A stretch of 5,978 bases of DNA from Bifidobacterium breve. GTDB taxonomy: Bacteria; Actinomycetota; Actinomycetes; Mycobacteriales; Mycobacteriaceae. The notes beneath the pieces were generated by a model. It had not been told where the DNA came from. It made no database searches and saw only the letters and a program-made list of their open reading frames with translations. This document shows positions 1 to 5,978 of this stretch, piece by piece; positions within the stretch are counted from its first letter, which is position 1; the number at the start of each line of letters is the position of its first letter. The position numbers and the translations under genes were made by a program. Location: the NCBI GenBank assembly GCA_943331415.1, contig CALQLM010000092.1:1-5978 (forward strand), given 5' to 3'.

Positions 1-108
1 ATGCGCACCTGGTATCTCGTCGATCGCAAGCCGACCAGCAGACTCACCCGAGGCGACTCCGAACCCATAGCCGGACCGGCAGGCCGGATCGCAAGTCGAA
101 CCGGCTGA
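1..108 (+). CDS. cya: Probable class III adenylate cyclase, C-terminal tail (partial)
   Basis: Frame 1 on the + strand is open from the first base to a TGA at 106-108 and gives 35 residues beginning MRTWYLVDRK. Class III nucleotidyl cyclase domains characteristically end in a KGKG-x-M-x-T-[YW]-[YW]-L motif, and the first residues fit the end of that motif. I remember the M. tuberculosis membrane adenylyl cyclase Rv1625c ending in a closely similar MRTWYLIGRK stretch plus a short variable tail. The family makes cAMP from ATP. The Rv1625c type carries six membrane helices before a cytosolic catalytic domain, none of which is inside this window. The ATG at base 1 would be an internal methionine, not a start. 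Rv1624c, an HdeD-type protein, is the neighbour of Rv1625c in M. tuberculosis, and an HdeD-type gene lies nearby at 2893-3480, which supports the call. The gene is convergent with the ABC ATPase gene, with 9 nt between stop codons. The assignment rests on about ten residues plus synteny. Confidence 0.6.
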   Translation: MRTWYLVDRKPTSRLTRGDSEPIAGPAGRIASRTG

Positions 109-117
109 CCCGACGAG

Positions 118-875
<758 letters not shown>

Positions 876-879
<4 letters not shown>

Positions 880-1793
880 ACGTGACCGGCCTCGGTCTGT
901 GCCTTTGCGAGAGCGTCTAACTGCTTGTTTGTGAGTTGCCGGGAGATGCCCTTCGAGAAGTACTTCTCGAGGTAGTACTGACCCACCATGAGCACACTCG
1001 TGATGATCAGGTACCAGGTCGCGGCGACCAACAGGAGCGGGACTGGTTCAAAGGTGCGGGCGGCGATCTCTCGTGAGGCAATGCTGTAGAGATCGTAGGA
1101 GTACGGCACCGCGGTCACCAGCGAGGTGGTCTTGAGCATGCTGATGAGTTCATTGCCGGTGGGCGGAATGATCACCCGCATCGCCTGCGGAAGGACGGTG
1201 CGGCGCATCGTCATTCCCCACGACATACCCAGGGCCGTCGAGGCCTCCGACTGTCCCTCCGGCACGGAGGTGATTCCCGCGCGGATGATTTCGGCCATGT
1301 AGGCAGCCTCATTGAGGCCCAGTCCGATCACGGCCAACAAGAATGGAATGGACAGGCTCTGCAGGTTGAGGTGGAACAACGACGGTCCGAACGGAACACC
1401 GATCTGGATGTTCTGATAGATCGTCGGGATCAGACCCCAGAACACCAGTTGCACGTAGACCGGGGTGCCGCGGAATACCCACAGGAAGGCCCAGGCCACC
1501 GACTGCAACACCGGATTGGGTGACAGTCGCATCACCGACAGGACGATGCCGAGCGCGACGCCAAGCGCCATCGCGTACACCGTGAGTTGCAGGGTGTTCG
1601 AGACACCGAGCAGGATCCGATGATTGAACAGGTACTCCCCGTACGTGGACCACCCGTAGGCGGTGTTCGTCGCAGCGCCATAGACGAACAAGCCGAGCAG
1701 AACGATGATGACGGCCGCCCCCGCCCACCGCCACGGATGCCGAAGCGGCACCGCGTCGATGGGCGGCGGAGCCGACACGCCGGCGGCCGTCAC
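876..1793 (-). CDS. Polar amino acid ABC transporter, permease protein (HisM/GlnP type)
   Basis: This inner-membrane permease has 305 residues. It has a hydrophilic N-terminus of about 24 residues, then hydrophobic segments near 25-42, 66-90, 97-123, 147-166 and 251-272. The cytoplasmic coupling (EAA) loop is near 180-206, with [13 protein letters not shown] followed by RRTVLPQA, and contacts the ATPase. RGTPVYVQL (108-116) and [14 protein letters not shown] (161-174) are characteristic of the amino-acid permease branch. Only one permease gene is present, so a homodimeric channel is the simplest inference. The start is GTG at 1793-1791, 5 nt after the binding-protein stop and with no clear Shine-Dalgarno, so coupling to the upstream gene is likely. 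In-frame GTG codons at residues 6 and 15 could also serve. The stop overlaps the ATPase start by 4 nt. The C-terminus after the last helix is a charged cytoplasmic tail of about 30 residues. Confidence 0.95.
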
Positions 1794-1798
1794 GGCGT

Positions 1799-2728
1799 TC
1801 AGCTTGTGGCGCCGTTGATGACCGGTTTGTCGATCATGCCCTTCTCGACACCCCAGTTGGTGGCGATGGTCTTGTAGTCACCGGTCTGGATCAGATGTTC
1901 CAGCGCCTTGACCAACGACTCCGCCAGCGGCGAGCCCTTTTTCACCGGCCACCCGTAGGGCGCCGCTTCAAAGATCTCCCCGGCAGCTTCCAGCTTTCCG
2001 TTGCTCTGCTTGATGGCGTAGTCCGTCACCGGTGAGTCGGCCGACATCGCATCGACCTGGCCGAGAACCACCGCGTTGGTTGCGGCGTCCTGACTGTCGA
2101 ACTTGACGATCTGGATCTCCGGCTGGCCGGCGTCGACACACTTCTTGCTCTTAGCCGGAAGTTCTTCCGTCTCCTGCACCGTGGTTGCCTGCACCGCTAC
2201 CTTCTTGCCGCACGCATTATTCGGATCGATCGGCATGTTCGGGCGCTGAGCCCATTGCGTGCCTGCCGAGAAGTAGTCGACGAAGTCGACGGACTGCTGC
2301 CGCTCCTTGGTATCGGTGAATGAGGACATACCCATGTCCAAGGTGCCGCCTTGGATGGACGGGATGATCTTGGCGAAGTCGGCCTCACGGAAATCCGCGG
2401 TGAGGCCGAGGGTGGCCGCCACCGCGTTCACCAGGTCGACATCGAAGCCGACGATCTTGCCCTCAGCATCCTTGAACTCGTTGGGCGCGTAAGGGATGTT
2501 GACACCGACGACCAGCTTCCCGGCGTTGCGGATGTTCTCGGGCACGGTGGCGGCGATCTCGTCGACCTTCTGCGCCTGAACCGCCGTGGTCGATGCCGTC
2601 GATCCTGCTCCGCTGCCGGAGCCGGACTCGCTGGTCTTGGAGCAACCCGACACAGTCAGTGCACCCGCCATCACGAATACCGCGCCGGCTCGCCACCAGC
2701 GCGTCCGATTGTCATGTCCTGTGAGCAT
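1799..2728 (-). CDS. Amino acid ABC transporter, substrate-binding lipoprotein (SBP family 3)
   Basis: This extracytoplasmic binding protein would deliver an amino acid to the permease downstream. The 309-residue precursor starts with a basic, Trp-rich n-region and a hydrophobic core, then lipobox V26-S27-G28-C29, so it should be cleaved and lipidated at Cys29. A Ser/Gly/Thr-rich linker (about 30-48) tethers the folded domain. Family-3 signatures follow: KLVVGVNIPYAPNEF (70-84), GFDVDLVNAVA (93-103), and SSFTDTKERQQSVDFVDYF (134-152), in which Arg142 is the expected ligand carboxylate contact. In GQVDAMSADSP (222-232), Asp230 is the expected amino-group contact. Cys172 and Cys196 may form a disulfide, a pattern I recall in actinobacterial relatives. 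The ATG at 2728-2726 has an AGAAGG Shine-Dalgarno 6 nt upstream. It is the first gene of the operon. Glutamate, glutamine or another polar amino acid is the likely ligand, but the residues visible here do not decide which. Confidence 0.95.
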   Translation of the reverse strand: MLTGHDNRTRWWRAGAVFVMAGALTVSGCSKTSESGSGSGAGSTASTTAVQAQKVDEIAATVPENIRNAGKLVVGVNIPYAPNEFKDAEGKIVGFDVDLVNAVAATLGLTADFREADFAKIIPSIQGGTLDMGMSSFTDTKERQQSVDFVDYFSAGTQWAQRPNMPIDPNNACGKKVAVQATTVQETEELPAKSKKCVDAGQPEIQIVKFDSQDAATNAVVLGQVDAMSADSPVTDYAIKQSNGKLEAAGEIFEAAPYGWPVKKGSPLAESLVKALEHLIQTGDYKTIATNWGVEKGMIDKPVINGATS

Positions 2729-2734
2729 GGTTGG

Positions 2735-2740
2735 CCTTCT
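2735..2740 (-). promoter_or_regulatory. Ribosome binding site of the binding-protein gene
   Basis: On the - strand AGAAGG lies 6 nt before the ATG at 2728. It is the clearest Shine-Dalgarno in the ABC operon and fixes the start of the first gene. The two downstream genes lack comparable sites and appear translationally coupled. Confidence 0.7.
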
Positions 2741-2789
2741 CTCTGCCGCTAATTCTGGAGATGTGTCTGCCGATCTTTCCGCTGGCGAG

Positions 2790-2795
2790 ACACTA
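2790..2795 (-). promoter_or_regulatory. Candidate -10 element of the ABC transporter operon
   Basis: The - strand reads TAGTGT here, matching the mycobacterial TANNNT -10 pattern. It would place transcription start about 55 nt upstream of the binding-protein ATG. No convincing -35 is found at 16-18 nt spacing. An 8-bp palindrome AGCGCGCT (2795-2802) abuts the element and could be an operator half or simply chance in GC-rich DNA. Other intergenic hexamers fit less well, but this remains a pattern match only. Confidence 0.3.
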
Positions 2796-2892
2796 GCGCG
2801 CTCAGCTCAAACCTGCAGCGCATCGCCGGTAATGACCGCAGCCCGCGTGCCCAATACCAGGGGTGACCATTGGTGTGTGCCAAACTTCTCCC

Positions 2893-3480
2893 ATGACAAA
2901 TTCATCTGGGGGAACCCTCGTACCGCATCTGTGGAAATCGGTGTTGCTGACCGGCGTGCTGTCGGTGATCCTCGGCGCGATGGTGCTGGCCTGGCCGGGA
3001 AAGACCATTATCGTCGCCGCGATCTTCTTCGCCGCCTACCTGCTGGTGACCGGTATTTCGCAGATCTTTCACGCCTTCACCCTGCACATCTCCGGTGGCG
3101 GCCGGGCACTGCTGTTCATCAGCGGTGCGGCCTCCCTGGTGCTGGCGGTGCTGTGCTTCAAGAGCCTGACGAACTCGATCCTGTTGCTGGCCATCTGGAT
3201 CGGCATCGGCTTCATCTTCCGCGGCGTGGCTACCGCTGCCGCAGCCATCAGCGATGCGGACACCCCGAGTCGCGGCTGGGAGATCTTCATCGGCATCATC
3301 ACGTTGATCGCCGGCCTGATCGTGCTGGGCTACCCCTTCTCCTCGCTCGGCACGCTCACCCTCGTCGTGGGTATCTGGCTGATCGTGATCGGTGTCCTCG
3401 AGATCATCGCCAGCTTCGGGATCCGCAAGGCCGGCAAAGAAGTCCGGGCCGCGGTCGGCGAAGCCGTCGGAGCCCGCTGA
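2893..3480 (+). CDS. HdeD/DUF308-family integral membrane protein
   Basis: From the ATG at 2893 this is a 195-residue, very hydrophobic protein with about six membrane segments (near 14-34, 38-60, 70-88, 93-119, 129-147 and 152-176) and a short charged C-terminal tail. The two-fold repeated pattern fits the DUF308/HdeD family: GVLSVILGAMVLAWPGKT (21-38) in the first copy and GIITLIAGLIVLGYPFSS (134-151) in the second, each followed by helices ending in an [VI]-x-[GR]-[IV]-x-[EQ]-type turn. HdeD of E. coli is linked to acid resistance, but the molecular role of the family is unknown. The gene probably corresponds to Rv1624c of M. tuberculosis. The start is uncertain: in-frame GTGs at 2863 and 2875 would add 10 or 6 residues, and AGGGG at 2859-2863 lies 11 nt before the GTG at 2875. 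ATG 2893 has no Shine-Dalgarno, but the extension is hydrophilic and lacks family features. A strong hairpin terminator follows. Confidence 0.88.
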   Translation: MTNSSGGTLVPHLWKSVLLTGVLSVILGAMVLAWPGKTIIVAAIFFAAYLLVTGISQIFHAFTLHISGGGRALLFISGAASLVLAVLCFKSLTNSILLLAIWIGIGFIFRGVATAAAAISDADTPSRGWEIFIGIITLIAGLIVLGYPFSSLGTLTLVVGIWLIVIGVLEIIASFGIRKAGKEVRAAVGEAVGAR

Positions 3481-3527
3481 CCTTTCCGGCGGACTGACAC
3501 CCGTTCACCATTACTGACACGTCTCTG

Positions 3528-3569
3528 GCCGAAGGAGTGGATCCCGCTGTTGGGATCCACTCCTTCGGC
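3528..3569 (+). terminator. Intrinsic terminator hairpin after the HdeD-family gene
   Basis: Bases 3528-3545 and 3552-3569 are perfectly complementary over 18 bp (arms GCCGAAGGAGTGGATCCC and its exact reverse complement) around a 6-nt loop GCTGTT. The hairpin begins 47 nt after the stop at 3480. No run of T follows (the next bases are TTGGGCCTT), so it is a U-poor, I-shaped terminator of the kind proposed for mycobacteria. Being symmetric, it could in principle also act on leftward transcription, but the nearest - strand gene to its right, tesB, is more than 670 nt away across another gene. Confidence 0.8.
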
Positions 3570-3591
3570 TTGGGCCTTCATCACGGCGGGT

Positions 3592-3597
3592 TACCCT
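3592..3597 (+). promoter_or_regulatory. Candidate -10 element for the DUF4190 gene
   Basis: TACCCT fits the TANNNT -10 pattern and lies between the upstream terminator and the ATG at 3636, where a promoter is required if the terminator works. Transcription would start near 3604, giving a leader of about 30 nt. No good -35 is seen: the -35 position falls inside or beside the terminator arm. This is a pattern match only. Confidence 0.35.
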
Positions 3598-3621
3598 GTC
3601 TGCCGTCCGTATCCGCCTGAC

Positions 3622-3639
3622 ATGCAGCGGGAGCCATGA
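3622..3639 (+). CDS. Possible five-codon leader ORF (MQREP) overlapping the DUF4190 start
   Basis: ATG at 3622 begins a five-codon frame whose TGA (3637-3639) overlaps the ATG at 3636 as ATGA. The GGGAG at 3629-3633 that would serve as ribosome binding site for the main gene lies inside this frame and only 2 nt from the main ATG, closer than is ideal. Ribosomes finishing the leader could therefore re-initiate on the main ORF. So short a frame can easily arise by chance, and no Shine-Dalgarno precedes it. Confidence 0.2.
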   Translation: MQREP

Positions 3640-4238
3640 CTGAGAACCCCGTGCCACCCGGCAATCCCGACTTCCCGCCGTCCGCGCCGTTACCGGCGGC
3701 CGGGGGGCCGCCCTACCCGTATCCCTATGCCCCCGGCTCCTATGGGCCCGGCTCCTATCCCCCCGGCTCCTACAACCCCGGTCCGTACCCTCCGGGCCCC
3801 TACCCGGGCGCATACCCGCCCGCGCCGTACGGGGACTACTACCAGGGCCCGCCACCGGCGCCGAAGAACGGGCTGGGAGTTGCCGCACTGGTGGTCGCGA
3901 TCATCGCGTTGATCGGATCGTTCTCCGTCGTCGGCGGAATCCTGCTCGGAATCGTGGCGGTGATCCTGGGCTTCATCGCGCGCGGCCGGGCTAAGAGCGG
4001 TGAAGCCACTAACGGCGGTGTGGCGTTGGCCGGCATCATCCTCGGCGTCGTCTCGATCATTGCGGGGCTGGCCTTCATCGCCATCTGGGTCGGCCTGTTC
4101 AAAGAGGTCGGCGCGACCGACTACTTCGACTGCTTACAGCAGGCCGGACAGGACCGTTCGGCGGTCCAGCAGTGTTCGGACGAGTTCCGGCAGTCGGTGT
4201 CAGAACGGCTCAGCAGCGCCCCGACACCCACGCGGTAG
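3636..4238 (+). CDS. DUF4190 membrane protein with Pro/Gly/Tyr-rich N-terminus
   Basis: This 200-residue protein has three parts. Residues 1-78 are hydrophilic, low-complexity and dominated by Pro, Gly and Tyr, including five PG-[SP]-Y-x units at 33-57. They are probably disordered and cytoplasmic. Residues 80-113 and 127-154 are hydrophobic and match the DUF4190 pattern (LGVAALVVAIIALIG, then GILLGIVAVILGFIARGRAK, then a small hydrophilic turn, then GGVALAGIILGVVSIIAGL). The C-terminal 45 residues are polar, with two cysteines (C166 and C180, in DCLQQA and VQQCSD) that could pair if the tail is outside the cell. Similar Pro/Tyr-rich-plus-DUF4190 proteins are common in actinobacteria, and their function is unknown. 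The ATG at 3636 has GGGAG close upstream. The gene sits between a terminator and the convergent tesB gene, whose stop codon is 6 nt away. I cannot assign a process. Confidence 0.87.
   Translation: MTENPVPPGNPDFPPSAPLPAAGGPPYPYPYAPGSYGPGSYPPGSYNPGPYPPGPYPGAYPPAPYGDYYQGPPPAPKNGLGVAALVVAIIALIGSFSVVGGILLGIVAVILGFIARGRAKSGEATNGGVALAGIILGVVSIIAGLAFIAIWVGLFKEVGATDYFDCLQQAGQDRSAVQQCSDEFRQSVSERLSSAPTPTR
3732..3806 (+). repeat. 15-bp in-frame tandem repeat encoding PG[SP]Y-x units
   Basis: Units start at 3732, 3747, 3762, 3777 and 3792. The first three share CCCGGCTCCTA, and the last two are diverged (CCCGGTCCGTAC, CCGGGCCCCTAC). The period equals five codons, so copy-number change would keep the frame. 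The repeat lies entirely in the disordered N-terminal region of the DUF4190 protein. Confidence 0.75.
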
Positions 4239-4244
4239 CGACTG

Positions 4245-5129
4245 TTATTTCGTCGAGCCCGGGAAATGCTTGACGATTCCCTCCTGGGCGACCGTGGCGA
4301 CAACCTGACCGCCCCGGTCGAAGAAGTGCCCCATGCCCAGGCCCCGCGATTCCGCCGCGACCGGCGACGCGGTCGAGTACAGCACCCAGTCGGAGAAATC
4401 GACGGGGCGGTGAAACCAGACCGAGTGATTGATGGTGACCGCAAAAATCCGGTCCCATCCCCATGACAGACCGTGCGTGGTGATGATGGAGTCCAGCACC
4501 GTGGTGTCAGAGGAGTAGATCATCGCGGCAGTGTGCAACGCCTGGTCCTGGGGCATGCCACCGGCGGCCTTCAACCAGACCCGGTTGCGGTCAAGACTCT
4601 CGCCTTTGTCTCTCATCACCCACGCCGGGTCATTGACATAGCGCCATTCAATGGGCCGCAATGCGTCAACGAAACCGGGCACGACCCGCTCGTAGCCGAC
4701 CAGAACTTCATCGATCGTCGGCAGCGAGAGCGGTTCTGGAACATCCGGGGCGGTGTGGCTGTGTTCGAGGCCACCCTTGCCGCCGGACAGATACGACACC
4801 AGTGCGGTGGCCAACAGGGTGTCACCCTGCCTGGCGTCTACCCGCCGGTTGGCGAACCGGCGCTCGTCGCGCAGCCGGACGACATGGAACTCGATATCGG
4901 CGGCGGGATCACCGCCGGCGATGAAATGTACCGACAGCGCGCTCGGCGGCAGGTCATGGTCCAAGGTGCGGGTGGCAGCCATGAACGCCTGCGCCATCAG
5001 CTGGCCACCGAACGTCCGGACCGGATTCTTACGCGGATGGCGGCCGACGAATACGTCGTCACCGATCGAAGCAAGCTCAAGGATGTCCAGCAGTTCGTCG
5101 AGATCGGACTGCCCCAGTGACTTAGGCAC
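4245..5129 (-). CDS. tesB: Acyl-CoA thioesterase II (TesB family)
   Basis: This enzyme hydrolyses acyl-CoA to free fatty acid and CoA in the cytoplasm. It is a double hot-dog protein of 294 residues from the chosen start. The N-terminal hot-dog carries NPVRTFGGQLMAQA (35-48) and LSVHFIAGGDP (65-75). The C-terminal hot-dog carries the catalytic set aligned with E. coli TesB D204/T228/Q278: Asp208 (in YSSD), Thr232 (in VTINHSVWFHRP) and Gln282 (in VAQEG). Their spacing is identical to E. coli. I chose GTG at 5129-5127 because GAAAGG lies 6 nt upstream (5136-5141). A TTG at 5147-5145 would add six residues (MSERRP) but has no Shine-Dalgarno. It follows pyk in the same direction with a 40-nt gap, or 22 nt with the TTG start, so co-transcription is likely. 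It matches the pykA-tesB1 (Rv1617-Rv1618) order of M. tuberculosis. Its physiological substrate is not evident. Confidence 0.94.
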   Translation of the reverse strand: MPKSLGQSDLDELLDILELASIGDDVFVGRHPRKNPVRTFGGQLMAQAFMAATRTLDHDLPPSALSVHFIAGGDPAADIEFHVVRLRDERRFANRRVDARQGDTLLATALVSYLSGGKGGLEHSHTAPDVPEPLSLPTIDEVLVGYERVVPGFVDALRPIEWRYVNDPAWVMRDKGESLDRNRVWLKAAGGMPQDQALHTAAMIYSSDTTVLDSIITTHGLSWGWDRIFAVTINHSVWFHRPVDFSDWVLYSTASPVAAESRGLGMGHFFDRGGQVVATVAQEGIVKHFPGSTK

Positions 5130-5135
5130 CGGCCG

Positions 5136-5141
5136 CCTTTC
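5136..5141 (-). promoter_or_regulatory. Ribosome binding site favouring the GTG start of tesB
   Basis: The - strand reads GAAAGG, 6 nt before the GTG at 5129-5127. It lies downstream of the alternative TTG start at 5147, which has no such site. This decides the start used for the tesB entry. Confidence 0.5.
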
Positions 5142-5169
5142 GCTCAAATCGCGTGGTGTGATGGGCCCG

Positions 5170-5978
5170 CTAGTGGTCGTTCTCCCCGATTCGGTGAACC
5201 TGAATCAGATTGGTTGAGCCTACTGTGCCCGGCGGGGCACCGGCGACGATGATGACCAAGTCCCCGCGCCGGTAGCGGCCCAACTCCAACAGCGCGTGAT
5301 CGACCTGTCGGATCATGTCGTCGGTGGTATCGGTTTGGGGAACGATGAAAGTCTCAGTGCCCCATGTCAACGCAAGTTGACTACGAATCTCAGGCGCCGT
5401 CACGAACGCCAGTAACGGCAGAGGGCTGTGCAGCCGCGATAGCCGTCGCACAGTATCGCCAGAGGATGTAAACGCCACCAACGCCCGGGCATCGAGGCGC
5501 TCACCGATATCACGCGCCGCGTACGAGATGACCCCGCGTTTTGTTCGGGGCGTGTGGGTCAGCGGTGGCGCAGCAGTCGAGTGCTCTTCGACCGCGCAGA
5601 TGATCCGCGCCATGGTCCGGACCGCTTCCAGTGGGAAGCTGCCTACCGAAGTCTCCCCCGACAGCATCACCGCATCCGTCCCATCGAGGACAGCGTTGGC
5701 CACATCCGATGCCTCCGCCCGGGTGGGCCGGGAGTTCTCGATCATCGACTCCAGCATCTGGGTGGCCACGATCACCGGTTTGGCATTCTCGCGGGCGATC
5801 TGAATGGCCCGCTTCTGCACCAGTGGAACCTCCTCGAGTGGAAGTTCCACACCGAGGTCACCGCGCGCCACCATGATCGCGTCGAAGGCGAGAACGATGG
5901 CTTCGAGATTGTCGACCGCTTCCGGCTTCTCGAGCTTGGCGATCACCGGGACGCGGCGACCGACCCGGTCCATGACCG
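5170..5978 (-). CDS. pyk: Pyruvate kinase, C-terminal part (5' end beyond window)
   Basis: Pyruvate kinase transfers phosphate from phosphoenolpyruvate to ADP in the last step of glycolysis. About 268 C-terminal residues are present, of roughly 470 in the family. The first in-frame Met, at 5973, is internal: the frame stays open to the window edge, and MDRVGRRVPVIAKLEKPEA is mid-barrel sequence. Counting from that Met, IAKLEKPEA gives the active-site Lys13 and metal ligand Glu15, FDAIMVARGDLGVELP gives metal ligand Asp39, and VIVATQMLESM gives Thr71. These are followed by the family stretch SRPTRAEASDVANAVLDGTDAVMLSGETSVG. The rest is the C-terminal allosteric domain, ending GAPPGTVGSTNLIQVHRIGENDH. 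All key residues visible in this half are intact. The wording is close to what I recall of M. tuberculosis PykA. tesB follows on the same strand. Confidence 0.97.
   Translation of the reverse strand, partial: VMDRVGRRVPVIAKLEKPEAVDNLEAIVLAFDAIMVARGDLGVELPLEEVPLVQKRAIQIARENAKPVIVATQMLESMIENSRPTRAEASDVANAVLDGTDAVMLSGETSVGSFPLEAVRTMARIICAVEEHSTAAPPLTHTPRTKRGVISYAARDIGERLDARALVAFTSSGDTVRRLSRLHSPLPLLAFVTAPEIRSQLALTWGTETFIVPQTDTTDDMIRQVDHALLELGRYRRGDLVIIVAGAPPGTVGSTNLIQVHRIGENDH

Noticed and set aside
1..108. Independent small protein starting with ATG at base 1
   Set aside because: The first residues match the end of a cyclase domain, and the ATG coincides with the window edge, so a truncated longer gene is the better reading.
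2586..3497. Long + strand open frame of 303 codons spanning the intergenic region
   Set aside because: It runs antisense to the lipoprotein gene and out of frame through the HdeD-family gene. The translation is Arg/Asp/Gly-rich without recognisable motifs, typical of a shadow frame in GC-rich DNA.
4261..4281. GGGAA / TTCCC inverted repeat near the tesB 3' end
   Set aside because: Only 5 bp with an 11-nt loop and located inside conserved tesB coding sequence; too weak to call a terminator.
4473..5120. + strand open frame of 215 codons opposite tesB
   Set aside because: The - strand frame carries a full TesB sequence with correctly spaced catalytic residues. The + strand translation resembles no family I know.
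5170..5973. Pyruvate kinase starting at the Met at 5973
   Set aside because: The sequence begins in the middle of the catalytic barrel just before the active-site lysine, and the frame remains open to the window end. The true start is outside.

Overview
This window looks like part of a mycobacterial chromosome, most likely an environmental or fast-growing Mycobacterium/Mycolicibacterium. The DNA is GC-rich. The C-terminal half of pyruvate kinase reads very close to my memory of M. tuberculosis PykA (Rv1617). It is followed by a TesB-type thioesterase, as in Rv1617-Rv1618. At the other end lie an HdeD/DUF308 membrane protein (Rv1624c-like) and what appears to be the last 35 codons of a class III adenylate cyclase (Rv1625c-like). 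These identifications come from memory of the families and of M. tuberculosis gene order, not from a search.

Layout, left to right: (1) 1-108, + strand, the 3' tail of a probable adenylate cyclase gene. (2) 118-2728, - strand, a compact three-gene polar amino acid ABC importer transcribed as lipoprotein binding protein, then permease, then ATPase, with a 5-nt gap and a 4-nt ATGA overlap at the junctions. (3) 2729-2892, a divergent intergenic region with a good Shine-Dalgarno for the binding protein, a weak promoter candidate and small dyads. (4) 2893-3480, + strand, a six-helix HdeD-family membrane protein. (5) 3481-3635, an intergenic region with an 18-bp perfect hairpin (probable terminator), then a candidate -10 box and a five-codon leader ORF. 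(6) 3636-4238, + strand, a DUF4190 membrane protein with a Pro/Gly/Tyr-rich N-terminus encoded by 15-bp repeats. (7) 4245-5129, - strand, acyl-CoA thioesterase II. (8) 5170-5978, - strand, pyruvate kinase, with its 5' part outside the window.

The importer is a self-contained uptake unit, probably for glutamate, glutamine or a related polar amino acid, and relies on a single permease gene (presumed homodimer). pyk and tesB are co-directional and closely spaced, so they are probably co-transcribed. The DUF4190 gene runs head-on into tesB with 6 nt between stop codons, and the cyclase tail runs head-on into the ATPase gene with 9 nt between stops.

I see no mobile element, CRISPR array, RNA gene, toxin-antitoxin or defence module. 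I do not think the window holds a novel system. The most informative points are the cyclase tail, the local rearrangement relative to M. tuberculosis (importer between the HdeD gene and the cyclase; no cyd genes next to tesB), the unusually perfect terminator hairpin, and the repeat-encoded N-terminus of the DUF4190 protein.
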